From Synechococcales cyanobacterium 340R_concoct_173_sub (GTDB taxonomy: Bacteria > Cyanobacteriota > Cyanobacteriia > Leptolyngbyales > Leptolyngbyaceae): 8,789 nucleotides of DNA. The DNA lies in assembly GCA_025354065.1 (NCBI GenBank), contig JANXNM010000314.1, positions 1 through 8,789 of the forward strand, written 5' to 3'. The position numbers were made by a program, and so were the translations under genes. Shown piece after piece: positions 5,394-8,789 of the stretch (positions within the stretch are counted from its first letter, which is position 1; each line of letters starts with the position of its first letter). The notes beneath the pieces were generated by a model. That model had not been told where the DNA came from and ran no database searches. It was given only the letters and a program-made list of their open reading frames with translations.

Positions 5394-6626
5394 TTACGTC
5401 ATTGTGGGGTCAAAATCATCGCCCTCTTCGTCTTCATCGCCCGCATCCGGTTGAACCACAGAGTTTGCAGAGACAACAGCACCCATTTCCAGTTTTTGAC
5501 GAACTAGAACTTCGAGTTCCTTGGCAAACTCAGGCTTCTCTTCAACATACTTAATCGCGTTGTCACGACCTTGGCTGATGTTGTCGCCGTTGTAACTATA
5601 CCAAGCACCCTTACGAGTGATCACACCTGTTTCTTCCGCCAGGTCAACCAAGCAACCCAAGGTTGAGATTCCTTTACCAAAAATCACATCAAATTCTGCA
5701 ATTCGGAACGGAGGCGCAATTTTATTTTTGACCACTTTCACCTTGGCACGAATTCCATACTCTTCATTCCCTCGCTTCAGAGTCTGAATCCGACGAATAT
5801 CTAACCGCACTGAAGCATAAAATTTCAGAGCTTGTCCGCCCGTCGTCGTTTCAGGACTTCCGTAAGTGACACCAATTTTTTGACGCAATTGGTTCAAAAA
5901 CACCACCGTACAGCCAGATTTACCAATGCTCCCAGTAATCTTCCGCAGCGCTTGGCTCATTAGACGCGCCTGCAAACCAACGTGATGATCGCCCATTTCG
6001 CCTTCGATCTCGGCCCGTGGCACCAGCGCCGCCACGGAGTCAATCACCACAATGTCCACTGCCGCCGATCGCACCAACTGGTCCACGATTTCCAGCGCAG
6101 ATTCTCCAGTATCCGGTTGCGACACTAGAAGGTTATTAATATCCACACCAAGCGCAGCCGCATAGGTTGGGTCGAGGGCATGTTCTGCATCAACAAAGGC
6201 CGCAACTCCTCCACTACGCTGCATTTCAGCGATCGCATGAAGCGCGACAGTCGTTTTACCGGAGCTTTCAGGGCCATAAATTTCGACCACACGACCACGA
6301 GGCAACCCGCCACCCAGAGCTAAATCCAGGGTCAATGCACCACTGGGAATGGTCTCGACTTTCATCCGGGTCGCATCACCAAGGCGCATAATGCTGCCCT
6401 TGCCGAAATTTCGTTCAATCTGCCCGAGGACAAGGCTGAGCGCTTTTTGTTTTTCTGCACTTGCCTTGCTAGCGGCATTATCCGCAGGGGTTGCTTTTGG
6501 TGGCATTCTGGAACTGTCCTTAGAACGTGTGGAATTCTTTGAACTTGGCAAATTTTCTGCCACTGATAGATCGGCATCCGCAACGTCGGTCACGGATGTT
6601 TCTAATTCTAGCGATTCTTTAGCCAA
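5394..6626 (-). CDS. recA: Recombinase RecA
   Basis: RecA forms ATP-dependent filaments on single-stranded DNA, catalyses strand exchange and triggers LexA self-cleavage. Numbered from the TTG start (410 residues), Walker A is GPESSGKTT at 118-126, the catalytic Glu lies in FVDAEHALD (E148), and Walker B is [11 protein letters not shown] at 191-201. Loop L1 is near 206-217, L2 is near 245-264 ([20 protein letters not shown]), and the acidic C-terminal tail includes [10 protein letters not shown]. The core begins near residue 57, so there is a Ser/Ala/Lys-rich extension of about 55 residues; most RecA proteins have about 350 in total. The TTG at 6624-6626 has a good GAGG about 8 bases upstream. 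An internal ATG at 6504-6506 has AAGGA 10 bases upstream and would give 370 residues, nearer the usual length, so the start is open. The gene is convergent with the small membrane protein and divergent from xseA. Confidence 0.96.
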   Translation of the reverse strand: MAKESLELETSVTDVADADLSVAENLPSSKNSTRSKDSSRMPPKATPADNAASKASAEKQKALSLVLGQIERNFGKGSIMRLGDATRMKVETIPSGALTLDLALGGGLPRGRVVEIYGPESSGKTTVALHAIAEMQRSGGVAAFVDAEHALDPTYAAALGVDINNLLVSQPDTGESALEIVDQLVRSAAVDIVVIDSVAALVPRAEIEGEMGDHHVGLQARLMSQALRKITGSIGKSGCTVVFLNQLRQKIGVTYGSPETTTGGQALKFYASVRLDIRRIQTLKRGNEEYGIRAKVKVVKNKIAPPFRIAEFDVIFGKGISTLGCLVDLAEETGVITRKGAWYSYNGDNISQGRDNAIKYVEEKPEFAKELEVLVRQKLEMGAVVSANSVVQPDAGDEDEEGDDFDPTMT

Positions 6627-6653
6627 GGTTCTTACCTCACTCTTATATCACAG

Positions 6654-6672
6654 TTGTTCTTCGATAGAACAA
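6654..6672. repeat. Inverted repeat upstream of recA
   Basis: TTGTTCT (6654-6660) and AGAACAA (6666-6672) are perfect 7-base inverted repeats with a 5-base spacer, 28-46 bases before the recA TTG codon. The site overlaps the second LexA-like sequence. It could be an operator or a hairpin in the recA leader. Confidence 0.5.
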
Positions 6673-6679
6673 ACATATC
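6666..6679 (-). promoter_or_regulatory. Second, weaker LexA-box-like site near recA
   Basis: On the minus strand this reads GATATGTTTGTTCT, matching the Anabaena LexA consensus RGTACNNNDGTWCB with two mismatches. Its TAGAACAAACATA core repeats that of the stronger site exactly 30 bases away, so both would face the same side of the helix. Confidence 0.4.
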
Positions 6680-6687
6680 ATAGACTC

Positions 6688-6717
6688 TTGAAAGTAGAAC
6701 AAATATACTTATATAAT
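6688..6717 (+). promoter_or_regulatory. Sigma-70-type promoter for xseA
   Basis: TTGAAA (6688-6693, five of six to consensus) and a perfect TATAAT (6712-6717) are separated by 18 bases on the plus strand. This predicts a transcript starting near 6724 with a leader of about 115 bases. It reads toward xseA-xseB. The LexA-like 14-mer at 6696-6709 lies wholly inside the spacer, where a bound repressor would block RNA polymerase. Confidence 0.6.
6696..6709 (-). promoter_or_regulatory. LexA-box-like operator between recA and xseA
   Basis: On the minus strand the sequence is AGTATATTTGTTCT, one mismatch (T for C at position 5) from the LexA consensus described for Anabaena, RGTACNNNDGTWCB. It lies 70 bases upstream of the recA TTG start and inside the xseA promoter spacer, so one site could act on both genes. 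Not every cyanobacterial LexA controls an SOS response, so the assignment is an inference from sequence and position. Confidence 0.5.
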
Positions 6718-6838
6718 TCACAAAGCAGTTTACGAGACGGCTTACAAAATAGCGGTGTAAATAATTGGCAGCGCACCTTACACCGTACTCACCCCATAAT
6801 TGTCTGATGAGTTTGAGAGACAGGAGATGAAAAATTCA

Positions 6839-8266
6839 ATGGCAAAAAAATCAGCACAGACCACAGGTACGGTCAAGTCTGGTGCATATAAGCCTGGATT
6901 TGATGCGGCATTACGGCTGGATGAATTTGAGTTGGATGGGCTGGATTTGAGCGAGTTCGCCGGATCTGGGGTAACTGCGGCGGAATCGGGACGATCATCT
7001 ACTCGTTCTCAAGGCAGATCCCAAGGCGCCTCCAACATTCCCCAAGGCACGTTGACCGTAGAGAGCGTCGCCTCATACATCAAGGAGTGTTTGGAAGACA
7101 ATTTAAATCTTCAGAAGATTTGGGTGTTGGGGGAGATTTCTAGTGTCAACCGTAGCGGGAAAGGCACCTATTTCACCCTGCAAGACCCCGCCTCAAATCA
7201 AGCGATCGCCTGCGTGGTTTGGAGTAGCTATGATCAACGGCTTGAGGTGAAGCCCCAACAAGGCGAACAGGTTATTGTTCTCGCCAGTGTTAAAACCTAT
7301 GCGCAACAGAGCCGTTACCAACTAAGCGTCGTCCAAATCCGATCGGCGGGCGAAGGGTTGCAGGCGTTGCGGTATCAGCAATTGCGCGATCGGCTTTATG
7401 AAGAAGGTCTTTTTGATCCCGATATTAAATTGTCCTTGCCCAAACATCCCCAGACGATCGCCGTCGTCACGTCCCCGAATGCAGCGGCCTGGGGCGATAT
7501 TCAAACCACGCTGCTCAATCGCTATCCGGGTTTAACGGTATTATTGTCTCCGGCAACGGTTCAGGGTGAGACGGCCCCGAATTCCATTGCCAAGGCGATC
7601 GATCGGGTGATGGTTGATGGAAGGGCAGAGGTGATAATTTTGGCGCGGGGCGGGGGAGCGACGGAGGATTTGGCTTGCTTCAATGATGAACGAGTGGTTC
7701 GGGCGATCGCAACTTGCACTATTCCAATTATTTCGGGCATTGGACACGATCGTGATGAATCTCTAGCGGATTTGGCAGCAGACTATACGGCTCATACCCC
7801 CACGGCAGCGGCTGAAGTTGTTGTGCCAGATCTTCAAGCCATGGTAGATCAGCATTTGCATCGGGTGATGTCTGTGCAAGACTCAGTGAATTATGTGATT
7901 TCCTATCATCAAGATAAACTTCAACAATTCCAACGACGGCTGCGACTGGTGCGGCCCGATCGGCAACTGGACCAAGCCCAACAGCGACACCACTGGCTCA
8001 AGCAACAGATTATCCAATCCATGCGATCGCACCTTACCCAACACCAATCCATCCAGACCCGCCTGGAAACCAAACTAACGGCACTTGATCCCCATGCAGT
8101 TTTGGCACGAGGCTATGCGGTGGTCCGATCGGAATGGGCTGATCCGCAGACGGTGGTGCGATCGACAACGGACTTAACGATCGGGCAAACAGTCGAACTG
8201 CAATTGGGGACAGGGCGGGCGACGGCTGAAATTATTGCGATCGAAGGCAGGGCAATCGACGACTAG
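6839..8266 (+). CDS. xseA: Exodeoxyribonuclease VII large subunit
   Basis: Exonuclease VII degrades single-stranded DNA from both ends to short oligonucleotides and acts in repair. The large subunit carries the DNA-binding and catalytic parts. In 475 residues from this ATG, an OB-fold begins near 71 (TLTVESVASYIKECLEDN, WVLGEISS). The central domain has the family motifs ARGGGATEDLACFNDE (269-284) and SGIGHDRDESLADLAADYTA (299-318) followed by HTPTAAAE. A Gln/Arg/Leu-rich coiled-coil region (about 335-415) and the LDPHAVLARGYAVV motif end the protein. Before the OB-fold are about 70 low-complexity residues. Start choice: AGGAG (6822-6826) lies 12 bases upstream of this ATG but touches an in-frame ATG at 6827. 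The frame is open to a TTG at 6800 with no ribosome site. The gene is divergent from recA, and xseB follows after 52 bases. Confidence 0.94.
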   Translation: MAKKSAQTTGTVKSGAYKPGFDAALRLDEFELDGLDLSEFAGSGVTAAESGRSSTRSQGRSQGASNIPQGTLTVESVASYIKECLEDNLNLQKIWVLGEISSVNRSGKGTYFTLQDPASNQAIACVVWSSYDQRLEVKPQQGEQVIVLASVKTYAQQSRYQLSVVQIRSAGEGLQALRYQQLRDRLYEEGLFDPDIKLSLPKHPQTIAVVTSPNAAAWGDIQTTLLNRYPGLTVLLSPATVQGETAPNSIAKAIDRVMVDGRAEVIILARGGGATEDLACFNDERVVRAIATCTIPIISGIGHDRDESLADLAADYTAHTPTAAAEVVVPDLQAMVDQHLHRVMSVQDSVNYVISYHQDKLQQFQRRLRLVRPDRQLDQAQQRHHWLKQQIIQSMRSHLTQHQSIQTRLETKLTALDPHAVLARGYAVVRSEWADPQTVVRSTTDLTIGQTVELQLGTGRATAEIIAIEGRAIDD

Positions 8267-8318
8267 AATTCGCTTCAATCAAAAACTCATTGAACAACAA
8301 TCTTAGGAGAATTTTAAA

Positions 8319-8552
8319 ATGGCCGTCTCACGCAAAACCAAAACCACCGAACCCTGGAACTATGAAAGTACCGTCGAAAAAATTGAAGACATTCTGGGAC
8401 TCATGGAATCTGGGGATATGAGTTTGAACGATGTGTTTGAGCAGTTTGGGGTTGCAGCGGCCTACTTAAAGGAGTGCGATCGATTTTTGGGAGAACGACG
8501 ATCGCAAGTAGAGCTATTAATTGAGCAGTTGACGGATGAACCGGAGTTCTAA
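8319..8552 (+). CDS. xseB: Exodeoxyribonuclease VII small subunit
   Basis: The small subunit binds the helical part of XseA in several copies and is needed for exonuclease VII activity. The 77-residue protein has the family pattern of two helices: YESTVEKIEDILGLMESGDMSLNDVFEQF, then GVAAAYLKECDRFLGERRSQVELLIEQL, and a short acidic end. Length agrees with E. coli XseB (80). AGGAGA (8305-8310) lies 8 bases before the ATG, a strong site that fixes the start. It follows xseA on the same strand after 52 bases without a terminator, so co-transcription is likely. That spacer has only a weak hairpin (TTCAAT/ATTGAA, 8274-8294). Confidence 0.95.
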   Translation: MAVSRKTKTTEPWNYESTVEKIEDILGLMESGDMSLNDVFEQFGVAAAYLKECDRFLGERRSQVELLIEQLTDEPEF

Positions 8553-8601
8553 GAGGATGAACTTGAACCCTGTTGAATACCACTGAGTAACAAAACCTTT
8601 C

Positions 8602-8789
8602 ATGGCAGCAAAAATTCCCGTTACGATCATCACCGGATTTCTGGGTAGCGGCAAGACCAGCCTGATTCGCAATGTCTTACAAAATAATCAAGGTCGTCGG
8701 ATTGCGGTCTTGGTGAATGAATTTGGAGAGCTGGGAATTGATGGTGAACTCCTAAAAGCCTGTCAAGTTTGTGATGAGGAAGATGGCCC
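8602..8789 (+). CDS. cobW: CobW-type G3E GTPase, N-terminal fragment (cut by the window end)
   Basis: Sixty-two codons are visible from the ATG at 8602. The protein starts MAAKIPVTIITGFLGSGKTS, with the P-loop GFLGSGKT at 12-19, then IRNVLQNNQGRRIAVLVNEFGELGIDGELL. This is the N-terminus of the CobW/COG0523 subgroup of G3E GTPases, which act as metal chaperones or insertases; CobW itself is linked to cobalt delivery in cobalamin synthesis. A Cys-x-x-Cys in an acidic context (CQVCDEED, 54-61) fits CobW rather than other G3E members. The diagnostic CxCC motif lies beyond the window, so a zinc-type paralogue is possible. No clear ribosome site precedes the ATG. The gene begins 49 bases after xseB on the same strand and may share its transcript. 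Confidence 0.85.
   Translation, partial: MAAKIPVTIITGFLGSGKTSLIRNVLQNNQGRRIAVLVNEFGELGIDGELLKACQVCDEEDG

Noticed and set aside
6642..6672. Minus-strand recA promoter TTGTTC with TATAAG
   Set aside because: The spacer is 19 bases and the predicted start would fall at the recA ribosome binding site, so I did not assign it; the recA promoter remains unresolved.
6349..6807. Plus-strand open frame of 152 codons opposite the 5' end of recA
   Set aside because: It overlaps the recA N-terminal coding region and the recA-xseA control region; its composition looks like the complement of recA codons, with no domain or ribosome site.
8274..8294. TTCAAT/ATTGAA hairpin between xseA and xseB as a terminator
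   Set aside because: It is only six A/T-rich pairs with no T-tract, followed closely by a strong ribosome site for xseB.

Overview
The window looks like chromosomal DNA from a gas-vacuolate (planktonic) cyanobacterium. Six exact copies of the cyanobacterial octamer GCGATCGC occur in 8.8 kb, with many more CGATCG cores. RecA and GvpA match cyanobacterial forms, and a DUF4912 protein is present. Nothing seen fixes the genus. No transposase, integrase, tRNA, rRNA or CRISPR array was found.

Left part (1-1422, minus strand): the major gas vesicle protein gene gvpA is followed by a gvpC-type gene, transcribed toward the left edge, where further gvp genes may lie. A hairpin with a T-tract sits between gvpA and gvpC and would let GvpA be made in excess. 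The GvpC is unusual in having a repeat-rich linker and a C-terminal segment that reads like a winged helix.

Middle (1423-5334): a 339-bp divergent region holds several repeats, including an 11-bp-phased direct repeat resembling a Pho box. It leads into a gene for a protein of about 1005 residues: a signal or anchor segment, a PstS-like phosphate-binding domain, one membrane helix, a long low-complexity linker, then DUF4912. Its architecture suggests a membrane-spanning sensor or adaptor, but its function is unknown. A 116-residue two-helix membrane protein of unknown function follows and ends at a bidirectional terminator shared with recA.

Right part (5394-8789): recA (minus) is divergent from xseA-xseB (plus), the two subunits of exonuclease VII. 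Between them is a near-consensus promoter reading toward xseA, with a LexA-box-like 14-mer inside its spacer. A second related site, and an inverted repeat overlapping it, lie nearer recA. This arrangement suggests SOS-type co-regulation of recombination and exonuclease genes. RecA and ExoVII-L both carry low-complexity N-terminal extensions. The window ends inside a cobW-type G3E GTPase gene that probably follows xseB in the same transcript.
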